Of a stretch of DNA of 64,000 bases, positions 26,839 through 35,942 are shown in pieces. The translations under genes were made by a program, and so were the position numbers. Position 1 is the stretch's first letter; the number at the start of each line of letters is the position of its first letter. The stretch comes from Mesotoga infera (GTDB lineage: Bacteria > Thermotogota > Thermotogae > Petrotogales > Kosmotogaceae). Under the pieces are notes generated by a model. It saw only the letters and a program-made list of their open reading frames with translations. It was not told where the DNA came from and did no database searches. The stretch is from assembly GCF_900157305.1 (NCBI RefSeq), contig NZ_LS974202.1, positions 744,001-808,000 of the forward strand, in the 5' to 3' direction.

Positions 26839-27602
26839 TGAGATTGTTCTATATCGAGAAGATACTTTCCTCAATATTGACACCGCCTGGCCTAATTATC
26901 CTCATCCTACTGATCTTAGCGCTGACTCTTCTTAGAAAAAAAGATGCCCGCGGGATAAAGGCCGCCGGAATCGTTCTGCTGGTTCTCACTATCTTTGGAT
27001 ATCTTCTTTCAACAGGGCTGGGAACGTACCTCTATCTGCGACCGCTCGAAAAAGAGTACCCGGTACCAAAATCGGTGAGCGGTCAGGTTATAGTTGTTCT
27101 CAGCGGCGGAGTGGTCATAACTCCAGCTGGCCAGGTGCTGGACAATCACAGCGTGGCCCGGCTGAGCGCGGCTTTGAAACTCCACCTTCAAACCAAGCTG
27201 CCGATAATAGTCTCCGGATCATTCGTGCCCGGAAGGAACACTCTACCGGTGGCCGAGCTGATGAGGGACTGGTTGCTCGGGCAGGGAGTTAGCACCTCCA
27301 GAATTCTGGTGGAACCGCAGGCGAGAAACACCTGGGAGAACGCGGAATATACCGCCAGACTTTGCTCACAAAGCGGCTGGAAGAGTGTGATCCTCGTCAC
27401 GTCTGCCGTACATATGAAGAGGGCTGTGAAATCCTTCGAGAAATTCGGCCTGACCGTTACACCATATCCTACCGATTACCTGTATGACCATACGGACTTT
27501 GGATTTGTGGATATTCTTCCTTCCAGAGACGCTTTGAACGCAAACCTTGCCGCGATTCACGAGTTTTTCGGTCAGATCAGGTACGCTTTCATGAATCCTT
27601 GA
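26838..27602 (+). CDS. YdcF/ElyC family (DUF218) membrane protein
   Basis: About 254 residues. Two N-terminal membrane helices (about 14-30 and 40-60) are followed by the DUF218 domain: IVVLSGGVV, then ARLSAALKLHLQTKLPIIVSG, EPQARNTWENAEY and ILVTSAVHMKRAVKSFEKFG. These proteins are linked to envelope polysaccharide or lipid-carrier metabolism. The ATG at 26838 overlaps the preceding stop (TGATG), so it is translationally coupled to the GDPD gene. Confidence 0.85.
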   Translation: MRLFYIEKILSSILTPPGLIILILLILALTLLRKKDARGIKAAGIVLLVLTIFGYLLSTGLGTYLYLRPLEKEYPVPKSVSGQVIVVLSGGVVITPAGQVLDNHSVARLSAALKLHLQTKLPIIVSGSFVPGRNTLPVAELMRDWLLGQGVSTSRILVEPQARNTWENAEYTARLCSQSGWKSVILVTSAVHMKRAVKSFEKFGLTVTPYPTDYLYDHTDFGFVDILPSRDALNANLAAIHEFFGQIRYAFMNP

Positions 27603-27614
27603 AAGGAGGGTAAG

Positions 27615-28907
27615 ATGTGTGATACCTTTGTGGCTCTGGGAAACTCCACGCTTGACGGCAGAACGATTTTCGCCAAAAACAGTGATAGAGAGCCGAATGA
27701 ACCCCAATACGTCTTCTTCTATCCCCGGATGGAATGCGACAGCAAGGAGCTCTATACAACCTCCCAGAAGATAAAGCAGGTCGAAAAAACCTACGCGGTG
27801 CTCATCTCCAAGCCTTCATGGATGTGGGGCGGTGAGATGGGAGTGAACGAAAACGGCGTGGCAATCGGCAACGAGGCGATCTTCACCAGAGAGATGGTCA
27901 GCAGGCAAGGGTTACTGGGGATGGACATTCTCAGAATCGCCCTGGAAAGATCGGAAAGCGCCGAACAGGCCGTAACGGTTATCACCGATCTCATACAGAG
28001 GTACGGCCAGGGCGAAAGTGCAGGTTACACGAAAGCTATCTTCTACCACAACTCCTACATAGTGGCCGACAGGGAAACCGCCTGGGTTCTGGAGACTTCC
28101 GACAGATACTGGACCGCAGAGCGGGTGAAAGACTGCGCGTCGATCTCCAATTGTCTGACTATTGCGGGTACCGGGGAATTGCAACATCCGGAAACCGTCG
28201 GCAACGCACTGGAAAAGGGCTGGTGCAAAAGGGCCGAAGATTTCGGCTTCAAGAAATGCTACGAGAAGAAGTTCTTTTCATGGCTCTCCGGTGGAGAGGC
28301 CCGCCGGAGACGAACGATGAATCTTGTGGGAGAGAAAGATTTAGATTTGAAAAAGACTTTCGAAATACTGAGGGACCACGGCGGATCGCGGCTCTTCGGT
28401 TCCATGAAGAATATCTGTATGCACGCCGGCACCGGGTTGGTGAGTTCACAGACTACCGGCTCCATGGTCGTGGTTCTCGGTGAGAAGATCGAAGTCTGGT
28501 TAACCAATACCAGTGCGCCCTGTCTTTCTTTCTATAAACCCGTCTGGTTCGATTCCGATTCCTCGACCCTGCCCTTCGAGAAGGAAGCTGATGCGCTCAA
28601 TCATTGGGGCAACTGGGAGGTCTTCCACCGTATGGCTGTGACCCGTTATGAGAAAGCCAGACAGTTGTGGGAGCAGTACTGTTTACCGTTCGAAGAGGAG
28701 TTGATCCTGCACAAAGATTCCCTGGAGCACCGCGATATCACCGCCCAGGCCTTCGATACGGGCTGGAAAATCGCGAAAAAAATGGCTTCCCTGCTCCAGG
28801 GGAGTCCCATAGAAGCCGGTTTTTTCAACAGGAGATACTGGGAGAAGAAAAACAGGGAGCTTCAGGAATTGAAGGCCAAGAACTTCAAGAGGCCCGGATT
28901 TGTCTGA
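27615..28907 (+). CDS. C69-family (secernin-like) dipeptidase
   Basis: 430 residues of the N-terminal-nucleophile hydrolase fold. Cys2 in MCDTFVALG becomes the catalytic N-terminal residue after Met removal. GRTIFAKNSDREPNEPQ and MGVNENGVAIGNEAIF are the conserved core of dipeptidase A/secernin proteins. GAAAGGAGGG precedes the ATG. It ends one base before the convergent MBL hydrolase gene, with no terminator between. Confidence 0.88.
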   Translation: MCDTFVALGNSTLDGRTIFAKNSDREPNEPQYVFFYPRMECDSKELYTTSQKIKQVEKTYAVLISKPSWMWGGEMGVNENGVAIGNEAIFTREMVSRQGLLGMDILRIALERSESAEQAVTVITDLIQRYGQGESAGYTKAIFYHNSYIVADRETAWVLETSDRYWTAERVKDCASISNCLTIAGTGELQHPETVGNALEKGWCKRAEDFGFKKCYEKKFFSWLSGGEARRRRTMNLVGEKDLDLKKTFEILRDHGGSRLFGSMKNICMHAGTGLVSSQTTGSMVVVLGEKIEVWLTNTSAPCLSFYKPVWFDSDSSTLPFEKEADALNHWGNWEVFHRMAVTRYEKARQLWEQYCLPFEEELILHKDSLEHRDITAQAFDTGWKIAKKMASLLQGSPIEAGFFNRRYWEKKNRELQELKAKNFKRPGFV

Positions 28908-28908
28908 T

Positions 28909-29505
28909 TTATCTGAAGAAAGGATTGTCGATCAGAATTTCACGGGCGTCTGTCCCGGGGCCGTGACCGGGAAACACCTTCAGGTCCGGTCCGTTCTCGA
29001 AGATCTCCTTAAGCAGACGTAGGCTGTCGATCATCGCGTCTTCGGAACCGCCGGGGAGATCGGTTCTGCCTATGGATTCCATGAAGACTGTATCTCCGGT
29101 GAAAAGTATTCCGCCGTCGTACAGATAGCAGCACGAGCCGGGGGTGTGCCCGGGAGTGTGTATCACTCTCCACTTTTCGCCGATTTGCAGGCAATCCACG
29201 ATGGCCGATTCGTCTATCCTAAGAGGGCCCCTTCCAAAGAAATTCAGAAGGCTCTTTTCAGCGTCGAGGAGTCTCTCTCTGTCGAGCGGATGGACGAAGA
29301 TTCGATCGTACTTTAACCTGTCAATATCGAAGATATGATCGGCATGTCCATGCGTTATAAGGATCGAGAGTTTTTTGTCTCCCACAAAATCGATTATCCG
29401 GTCGGCAGTACCTATTCCCGGATCTATAACTACTGTCCCGTTTTCTTCTTCGATCAGATAGCAGTTCTCTTCCATCCTGCCGGAAAGGATTCTTCTTATC
29501 ATCAC
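28909..29505 (-). CDS. MBL-fold metallo-hydrolase (glyoxalase II-like)
   Basis: 198 residues. The metal-binding signature THGHADH is intact (near 50-56), followed by HTPGHTPGSCCY, GDTVF and the final PGHGPGTDA. This is the pattern of short glyoxalase II-like hydrolases that cleave thioesters. The gene overlaps the upstream membrane-protein gene by four bases. The real substrate cannot be stated from sequence. Confidence 0.9.
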   Translation of the reverse strand: MMIRRILSGRMEENCYLIEEENGTVVIDPGIGTADRIIDFVGDKKLSILITHGHADHIFDIDRLKYDRIFVHPLDRERLLDAEKSLLNFFGRGPLRIDESAIVDCLQIGEKWRVIHTPGHTPGSCCYLYDGGILFTGDTVFMESIGRTDLPGGSEDAMIDSLRLLKEIFENGPDLKVFPGHGPGTDAREILIDNPFFR

Positions 29506-30179
29506 TTCGCTCCTTTCGATACGGTTTTCTTTTTCTTATGGCCCTTCTTATTTCTCAGATATATGTCCATTTGAAGGAATATACCGAACAGAGACGTCGC
29601 AAGAAAGACCAGCAGCATGGTTAAAAGATCGGTGATATCTCTGAAAAAATAACTCACCGCGAGCATCAACAGAAAGGCTCCCACCAACGAGGTAGATACA
29701 ATCATTACGTAATCCATGAACTTAACCGCCAGCCAGCCGAAAAGACAGCCCGCCAGAACGAAGGGTGGATCGAGAATCGTCAGACTCTGAAAAGCGCCCA
29801 GGCTTTGGGTGATATACGTTGCGAAAAAACCCGTTCCCAAGAGAACCATCGTAAAGACGAAGATTTCTCTAGCCTTGATCGCCACAAGCGGCAGAAGGAT
29901 CCCGATAAGGATCATGAGCTCGACCGTGTACAGCGTCTCCATTCCCTGTCCCCAGAGATAACCGACATGAGATCCGATGACTGTCCAGAGTACGGCATAG
30001 AAAATCGCGAAGAGTTTCCTTCCAAATATCAGAAGCGAAAGGCCTATCACCACGAAAGCTACGATTGTGTAGACCGTGAGAGAAGAGAGAGCTCCCACCA
30101 GCTCCGTCAGATCGCTGGCACCGGAAATCCAGCCTTTGAATCTATTTATGAACTCTTCAAGAACGACGGGAACGGCCAT
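29502..30179 (-). CDS. Hypothetical integral membrane protein
   Basis: 225 residues with seven or so membrane segments between about residues 33 and 210 and a basic C-terminus (RNKKGHKKKKTVSKGAK). The spacing of short polar loops, including two GxxxG-like segments, is reminiscent of DUF4203/TMEM198-type proteins, but I do not claim membership firmly. The ribosome site is weak (AGAAGG). It precedes and overlaps the MBL hydrolase gene. Confidence 0.7.
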   Translation of the reverse strand: MAVPVVLEEFINRFKGWISGASDLTELVGALSSLTVYTIVAFVVIGLSLLIFGRKLFAIFYAVLWTVIGSHVGYLWGQGMETLYTVELMILIGILLPLVAIKAREIFVFTMVLLGTGFFATYITQSLGAFQSLTILDPPFVLAGCLFGWLAVKFMDYVMIVSTSLVGAFLLMLAVSYFFRDITDLLTMLLVFLATSLFGIFLQMDIYLRNKKGHKKKKTVSKGAK

Positions 30180-30316
30180 ACAGAACCTTCTTCAATCCAA
30201 TCATTTTTTATTGAACGCCACTTACCCGCTTCGAAAGGGCGGAATTTTGCCGTACAAACAATATTCTACATTAGATATAATTGCCAACCAAGGCCAGATC
30301 ATCAGCAAAGGACAAT

Positions 30317-30341
30317 AAAAGGCCACCCGAAGGCGGCCTTT
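30317..30341 (-). terminator. Intrinsic terminator of the PEP carboxykinase gene
   Basis: On the minus strand AAAGGCCGCC pairs with GGTGGCCTTT (one G-T wobble) around a TTCG tetraloop, followed by TTTATT. It begins 12 bases after the pckA stop codon. Confidence 0.85.
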
Positions 30342-30352
30342 ACCGATATTCG

Positions 30353-32008
30353 TCAGTATCTGAGCCTTTCGATGAGCTTTGCGAAGACTTCAGCGGCCTC
30401 GCTGGGCAGTCTGTCGAAGCCACCTCTTTCGGTTTCCCGACTCTTAATGAAGTTGAATCTGTCAACGAGTCTGTCTCTAAGAAGTTTCATGTAATCTTCG
30501 TCGCTGGTATCTGGAGTGAAGCCGTCCAGTTCCATTATCTGCAACTCTTCGAAAGGTTCCCACTTCTTGAACCGGGCCTTACCCTCGACTATGCTCTCCA
30601 GTATATTGAGGGTCAACTCTTTGGGAATCTTCCTCTCTCCAAAATGCCCGGTATTGAATATGTAGCAATCGATTTTCCTCTTCTTGAATAATTCGAGAAA
30701 TCTTTTGAAATCATCCGATAGAGGATAAGTTCTGAACGGGTTGGCGTAAGGCTCTATAACCAGAGCGTTGGGATCTACCCCGGGCGCGAGCCTCTCGGCC
30801 GAGGTCCTTTTTGTGGCTAGAGTGGCTCCCATGGCCGAAGAAAGAACTGGATCTTCGATTTTTACGACGGGTGGTATCGAAGGGTCTTTCATTAGCCACA
30901 CGATAGTATCGACCGGTTCGTCGAATTTATCGACCCTGTTGGGGGACCATAGCCTGGATTTAATGGCCCTGCCGTTTCCGTTGCGAATATCTTCGGAAAC
31001 GATCACTATATTACCGTTTTCGTCCTGTGTTGCCCCGACGTTTTGAACTGAGAGAAGGTACCTGTTGTCATCACTGCAAAGTGGATAATCGGAGGTCTTG
31101 TCGAAATACGAAGGCTCGAGCGCGACCGAAGAGCCATTTTTCGAGGAGATAACGAACGCGTCGTCGTGAAGTATGGTTACATCGTACTTCCCTCCGTGCT
31201 TTGCATGGGTCAGTGTCGATTTGCCCGATCCTGAGAGCCCGAAAAAGCTTACGACATATTTTCTATCGGATAAATTGTACCTCTTTTGACCGCCATGACA
31301 GGCCGCGAAGCCCTGTCTGTTGGCGCAACCCCAGGCCAGCGTCAGAGTCCCTTTCTTGAATTCTCCGAAATAGCGCATACCGAGAATGGCGGCGCAGTTG
31401 TGTTCGGGATCGAAGAAACTGAGCCCGAGGGGATGCTCCGGATGTTGCCAGTCGGGATCGGAGAAGACGAATATCTCACCCTCGTCGTCGAACTTTTTCG
31501 AATTCTCGTACATCTCGTTGTAGAACTCGTTCATAGGCTGAAAATTCAAAAGCCAATTGTACATGATATTTTCGTAATCCTCCGGAACGAGGAGATGTGC
31601 CTTGATCATGAAATCCTGATCAAGACCGATATAACCCTGTACATGGTACATCTTCTTCTTTCTGGTGTTGTATATGGCCTCTCTTATTTTTGCACAATAA
31701 TCCGCCTCGCTCACTCCCGGTTCACCGAGGATCCGTCTTGCAGAAGCGCAACGACCTGTAACGGCGCCATCGTTGAACAGGAGCACCTTCGAGTCGGGCT
31801 CAAGGCCGAGTTTTTCCGGTTTGTAGACGGGCATATCGGTCACGATCGTGCCGGCCGAACTCTTCGCCAGTTTGTAAGCTTCACAGGGAGAGATAACCGT
31901 TGAAACATTGTTGCCGTAAAAGGCAGTCTCGATGGTAGTTCTAGTCTGAGAAAAGAGCGGATTAGACTTTCCAATACTGCTCCTTGTAAATCTGGAACTA
32001 CTTGACAT
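30353..32008 (-). CDS. pckA: Phosphoenolpyruvate carboxykinase (ATP)
   Basis: 551 residues, the usual length for ATP-type PEPCK, interconverting oxaloacetate + ATP and PEP + CO2 + ADP. The P-loop is GLSGSGKST (near 265), the kinase-2 metal motif HDDAF (near 292), and an ACHGG substrate-side segment precedes it. This ATP-type motif set rules out the GTP enzyme. GGAGGTGA lies before the ATG. The leader contains a terminator-like hairpin at 32029-32057, and an intrinsic terminator follows the gene. With the nearby proline operon it fits gluconeogenic growth on amino acids, which is inference. Confidence 0.95.
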   Translation of the reverse strand: MSSSSRFTRSSIGKSNPLFSQTRTTIETAFYGNNVSTVISPCEAYKLAKSSAGTIVTDMPVYKPEKLGLEPDSKVLLFNDGAVTGRCASARRILGEPGVSEADYCAKIREAIYNTRKKKMYHVQGYIGLDQDFMIKAHLLVPEDYENIMYNWLLNFQPMNEFYNEMYENSKKFDDEGEIFVFSDPDWQHPEHPLGLSFFDPEHNCAAILGMRYFGEFKKGTLTLAWGCANRQGFAACHGGQKRYNLSDRKYVVSFFGLSGSGKSTLTHAKHGGKYDVTILHDDAFVISSKNGSSVALEPSYFDKTSDYPLCSDDNRYLLSVQNVGATQDENGNIVIVSEDIRNGNGRAIKSRLWSPNRVDKFDEPVDTIVWLMKDPSIPPVVKIEDPVLSSAMGATLATKRTSAERLAPGVDPNALVIEPYANPFRTYPLSDDFKRFLELFKKRKIDCYIFNTGHFGERKIPKELTLNILESIVEGKARFKKWEPFEELQIMELDGFTPDTSDEDYMKLLRDRLVDRFNFIKSRETERGGFDRLPSEAAEVFAKLIERLRY

Positions 32009-32028
32009 TTTTCACCTCCAGAATAACA

Positions 32029-32057
32029 CAAAAAATCTGGTCGGTAAAAACCGGCCA
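32029..32057 (-). promoter_or_regulatory. Terminator-like hairpin in the pckA leader
   Basis: On the minus strand TGGCCGGT and ACCGACCA form an eight-base stem with one mismatch around TTTT, followed by a T-run, about 20 bases before the pckA Shine-Dalgarno. It could be an attenuator or the end of an upstream transcript. Confidence 0.45.
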
Positions 32058-32932
32058 TTAAATTAATAGTATTAAGAATAATGGGTATGAACTTTTGAAA
32101 ACAGGCGAACAGGTTCAATTATGATCATGCGACAGGTGAATTTTATCATTGCCGAGAATCCTACATCAAGGTTATTAACACACTTGGAGGTAATAAAGCA
32201 TACAATTAAAATAGGGGAAAAGTACTATATACAAAACTATATGATCGGTTGTTGGTAAGAGTCAAGAAAGAGCGTCGAGAATTCACTTCGCTCACGAGAA
32301 GGGGAGAGCGAAAATGGGGACTGACAAATCTCTTCATGTCTGTCCCGTTTTTTGCGAAGACCGGGATCCTGACTGGGAGCACGTCAGGATGACGTGAGGG
32401 GGCTGTCATCCCGTGTCATCCCGTAGTGCTCCCATCCTGTCATCCCGTAATGCTCTTATACGGGATCTCGTTCTTTTACTCTTTCGAAGGACCAGGATGC
32501 CGGATCAAGTCCGGCATGACGGGGAGGAGGAAGAATGTGATTCTGAGTCAAGCTCAGAATGACATCAAGTGAGTCCGGCATGACGAAAAGGAGCAAAGAC
32601 CGCGAAAAACCGCGTTTTTCGCGTTCTAGACCCTAGACCCGAAACCCGAGACCCGCTGCTCGTGTCTCGCCCTCTCTCCTCTTCTCGTACGTCTCTAAAC
32701 AGAGGTAAGAGGAATGAGGTCAGAGGTAAGAAGATCAAAATCCCGCTCTTCTCGCCTTACACCTCTACCCTCTCACCTCTGGTTCCGCTCTTCCCGTTCT
32801 CTCCTCTCTCTTCCTCTCTCCTCTTCTCGCGCTCCTTAACTAAGAACGAAGAACTTGGGCGCATCGCGCCGGAACCACTCTTTTTACCTTCCAAGGACGG
32901 CTCCTGACCTCTTCTCGTTTCCAGCTCTGTCG
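32058..32932. repeat. Gene-free island of short palindromic repeats and CT-rich sequence
   Basis: About 875 bases without a credible gene. From left to right: ATCCTGAC/GTCAGGAT (32366-32390); three copies of GTCATCCCGT (32405, 32415, 32439); ATGCCGGA-TCAAG-TCCGGCAT (32497-32517); ATTCTGAG-TCAAG-CTCAGAAT (32540-32560); a partial third copy at 32574-32585; CGCGAAAAA/TTTTTCGCG (32601-32623); then a long pyrimidine-rich tract (about 32660-32850) with repeated TCTCCTCTTCTCG. The two perfect palindromes share the loop TCAAG and are followed by a GAC. Such mosaics of short dyads occur as mobile or decaying intergenic repeats in several bacteria. Confidence 0.75.
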
Positions 32933-35281
32933 CTATTTCTTCTCCTGTATCGAGATCTCATAGAACCTCTCCAACCTCTGCATAACCAGGTTGTTGAACG
33001 TGCCTTCGGGATATTTCCCGTTGCCGTCGGGTTGGCCCGCTTTCAGGCCGGTCAAAAGCTCGATAGCCTCGTCCACGGTTTCAACAGTCCAGATGTTGAA
33101 CCTGCCACTCTTTATGGCCTGAACGATTTCATCGGGCAAAACGAGATTGTCGAAATTGGTTTCGGGGATCGCCACCCCCTGTTTCCCGTTGAGACCCTTC
33201 AACTTGCAGAGCTCGTAAAAGCCTTCCACTTTGAACTGGACTCCTCCGACGGGTTGAATTCTTCCGCTCTGATTTATCGAGCCCGTAACGGCTATCGATT
33301 GCTTTATGGGAACCTCCGCAATCGCCGAAAGGAAAGCGATGGTTTCGGCCACGGAAGCGCTGTCTCCATCGACCACCGAATACACCTGCTCGAAGCTGAT
33401 CGATCCGTTCAGGCTGAGGGGAAATTCCCGCGCATATTTCGAGTTCATGTACCCCTGAATTGTGAGGCCGGCCTTGTCGTGGATATTGCCGCTCAGTTCC
33501 GATTCTTTCTGAATGTCCACTATGCCACTGTTCCCCGGACCGACCTTGGCGGTTATTTTGACCGGTATTCCGAACGATAGATCTTCAGTCTGTACCACCG
33601 TCAAACCATTTATCTCTCCGATCAGCTCGCCTTCGGTTTGAACGAGAAGCGTGGAGTCGGCGAACATCTCCTTCACTTTATCCTGGTACAGAGAAACCCT
33701 CGTCTTCATCTCTTCCCAGGCCCGAGTAACATCTCCGGCCGAGACCATATCTCCGCCATTGATCTCTGCAATGGCCGAACTCTCCAGTAGAAGCTGTTTA
33801 AGGGCTCCAAACTGGGTTGAAACCTTCTTCCTGTTTCCCGAAAGTATTATCGCTTTCTTTATTACTTCCTTCACCGCATCCCTGTCGAAATCCATGAGCG
33901 AATTTTCGCGAGCGATGGAACAGATCAATCCGCAGAGTTTCCCCACCGTGTCACCGTCGAATCGCATCTCCCAGTCGAATTCGGCCTTTATCTTGAACAG
34001 CTTCTTGAAATCAGTGTCCATGGTGCTCAACATGCTGTATATCCAGGGTTCGCCTATCATTATGATCTTGATGTCCAGCGGAATCGGTTCGGGTTTCAGA
34101 CTGACTGTCGAGAGCAATCCAATTTTGTGTTCCAGATTTTCGATGACTTCCGAACCGGAGAAGAGAAGCTGCTTCAATGTCTGCCAGACGTATGGCTCGC
34201 TCAAAACGCTCTTGGCGTCGAGCACAAGGTAACCTCCGTTGGAACGGTGGATCGCCCCGGAGCGGATCATCGAGTGGTCTGTGTCCAGCATTCCCATCCT
34301 TGCCAGGTACTCTATCCTTCCAAAGAGACTCGAGTAATTCGCGTTAGTCACTTCGACGATGGGCTTGCCCTTTATACCGGAATTGTCAACGAAGAGATTG
34401 ATGGCGTATCTCTTTCCGAAGAAACTCTTGGCGTCTGTCTCCTGGCTGAAGAAAACGCCTAGGTTGTCCAGAAGGTCGCCCCGCAGGTTATCGATGAATT
34501 CTGTGACCTCTTTGCTCTCGCTGAACTTGTCTTTCATCTCCTTGATATGCCCTTCCAGCGCGAAAGACGCCACATCCCGGTTCAGCTCTTTGAACTTCTC
34601 CCCGTATTCCTTCTCCATTTTGCTCATTCTCAGGATGTAGGAATTAACCAGCTCTCTAACTTCCTCGCCTTTTTTGCTTATCGTTTTCTGGTACTCTTCA
34701 GGCAGGGCCTCGTATATCTCCTGTGTCAAAGGTTTTCCGTTCCAGAGAGGGATCGTTGCCACCCCCGTTTGATTTATCTGCACTGTGAAATCTTTTTCTC
34801 TGGCTTTTTCTATGAGTTCTTTCAGCAAACTCGATCGGTTTTCCGCTTGCTCGCTCTGTATGGCAGACACTTTCTGCTGGTAGTCCTCACTCTGAAAGCT
34901 CTCGCTTATCGCGTTTATAGTTATTTCGACGAATTCTCCCATTTCTTTCTGAAAGCTCTTCCCCATTCCAGCCTTCAGGGGGATCGAGTTGGGCGATCTG
35001 GGATCGTCGAAGTTATAGACATATATCCAGTCGCCGGGCGTTTCGCCACCCTCGGCTTTTTTCTTCAAGTAACGGCTCACGAAGGTCCTTCTTCCGGTGT
35101 TGGTCGATCCCGACACAAAGATGTTGTATCCCCTGGCCTTTATCTTAAGTCCCGTTTCCAGCGCCTTTATAGCGCGCTCCTGTCCTATGAACTCTTCCAG
35201 TCCATCTATGGATTTAGTTGACTTCACCTTTCTTGGCAAAGTGACTTTGAGATCGATTTCCCTCCAGTTCAATTTTCGCAT
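32933..35281 (-). CDS. Lon-like ATP-dependent protease (AAA_32/LonB-type)
   Basis: About 782 residues. The N-terminal AAA module has SGSTNTGRRT as Walker A, with Arg where Lys is canonical, as is common in this Lon subgroup. A long insertion, predicted coiled (about 130-280), follows. GGYLVLDAKSVLSEPYVW and a sensor region lead into the S16 protease domain, with catalytic Ser in DGDSAS (near 655) and Lys in GGVQFKVEGF (near 702). It is probably a cytoplasmic quality-control protease, distinct from classical Lon because it lacks the LAN domain. The ATG at 35281, six bases after GGAGGT, is preferred to the adjacent TTG. Confidence 0.9.
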   Translation of the reverse strand: MRKLNWREIDLKVTLPRKVKSTKSIDGLEEFIGQERAIKALETGLKIKARGYNIFVSGSTNTGRRTFVSRYLKKKAEGGETPGDWIYVYNFDDPRSPNSIPLKAGMGKSFQKEMGEFVEITINAISESFQSEDYQQKVSAIQSEQAENRSSLLKELIEKAREKDFTVQINQTGVATIPLWNGKPLTQEIYEALPEEYQKTISKKGEEVRELVNSYILRMSKMEKEYGEKFKELNRDVASFALEGHIKEMKDKFSESKEVTEFIDNLRGDLLDNLGVFFSQETDAKSFFGKRYAINLFVDNSGIKGKPIVEVTNANYSSLFGRIEYLARMGMLDTDHSMIRSGAIHRSNGGYLVLDAKSVLSEPYVWQTLKQLLFSGSEVIENLEHKIGLLSTVSLKPEPIPLDIKIIMIGEPWIYSMLSTMDTDFKKLFKIKAEFDWEMRFDGDTVGKLCGLICSIARENSLMDFDRDAVKEVIKKAIILSGNRKKVSTQFGALKQLLLESSAIAEINGGDMVSAGDVTRAWEEMKTRVSLYQDKVKEMFADSTLLVQTEGELIGEINGLTVVQTEDLSFGIPVKITAKVGPGNSGIVDIQKESELSGNIHDKAGLTIQGYMNSKYAREFPLSLNGSISFEQVYSVVDGDSASVAETIAFLSAIAEVPIKQSIAVTGSINQSGRIQPVGGVQFKVEGFYELCKLKGLNGKQGVAIPETNFDNLVLPDEIVQAIKSGRFNIWTVETVDEAIELLTGLKAGQPDGNGKYPEGTFNNLVMQRLERFYEISIQEKK

Positions 35282-35352
35282 CAAGATACCTCCTTCCTAT
35301 TTCTAATGATAACAAATGACGACACAGGTTAACACGACCGGCGATTGGATAG

Positions 35353-35910
35353 TTATCGGTCCGGGGTATGTTTTCCTCGAAAATAGAATATCTTTTCGAT
35401 CTCGATGCCACCTTCGAGCGATCCGCTCAGAATCGCCAGATTGTTGACTTCGAATTCCCGGTGAAAATCGCGGAAGACGAGTCTCTCCATCGCCGGGCAG
35501 AAGTTTTCCCGGTTGAGGTCCCTGCCGAAAATCAGCGTTATATGGGGTATCCAGTGCGCAATTCCGTACAGATCTTGAGCATCTCTTTCAGGACCGAAAA
35601 ACCTTCTCCACAGCGCATCGTGAAAACGGGATAATTCGGGAATTCGGGCTATACCTATATAGACCACCGGGCTCTCTCCGGAAAAAACGCCCAGGTACTC
35701 TGTCCTGACGGTGAAGGGATCGACGCTTTCAATAGTCGCTTCGATTTTTTCGTAGAGCCCTTCGGTGGAATCCTCGACGACGCAGTATGTGAAGTGGGGA
35801 TAGGGAGTTACCAGCACGGAGCGGAAATTGAAATCTCTCTCCAGCTCGTGCCATATCAGGTGAACCATTTCGCTTATTCGATCGGGCAAAAGAGTTACCA
35901 GCGCCTTCAT
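35353..35910 (-). CDS. 2H phosphoesterase / 2'-5' RNA ligase family protein
   Basis: About 185 residues with the two signature motifs PHFTY (near 39) and PHITLIF (near 147), each supplying H-x-T of the active site. Family members hydrolyse 2',3'-cyclic phosphates or ligate RNA. The ATG at 35910 has GGAG six bases upstream; a GTG at 35925 is the alternative. It is encoded 32 bases after the RND exporter gene on the same strand, without an obvious functional link. Confidence 0.82.
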   Translation of the reverse strand: MKALVTLLPDRISEMVHLIWHELERDFNFRSVLVTPYPHFTYCVVEDSTEGLYEKIEATIESVDPFTVRTEYLGVFSGESPVVYIGIARIPELSRFHDALWRRFFGPERDAQDLYGIAHWIPHITLIFGRDLNRENFCPAMERLVFRDFHREFEVNNLAILSGSLEGGIEIEKIFYFRGKHTPDR

Positions 35911-35942
35911 AGGACTCTCCGACACCGGCCATCGGGCCTGAA

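Noticed and set aside
32366-32623. Possible CRISPR array
   Set aside because: Repeats are short palindromes of different sequence with irregular spacing; no constant repeat-spacer pattern and no cas genes.
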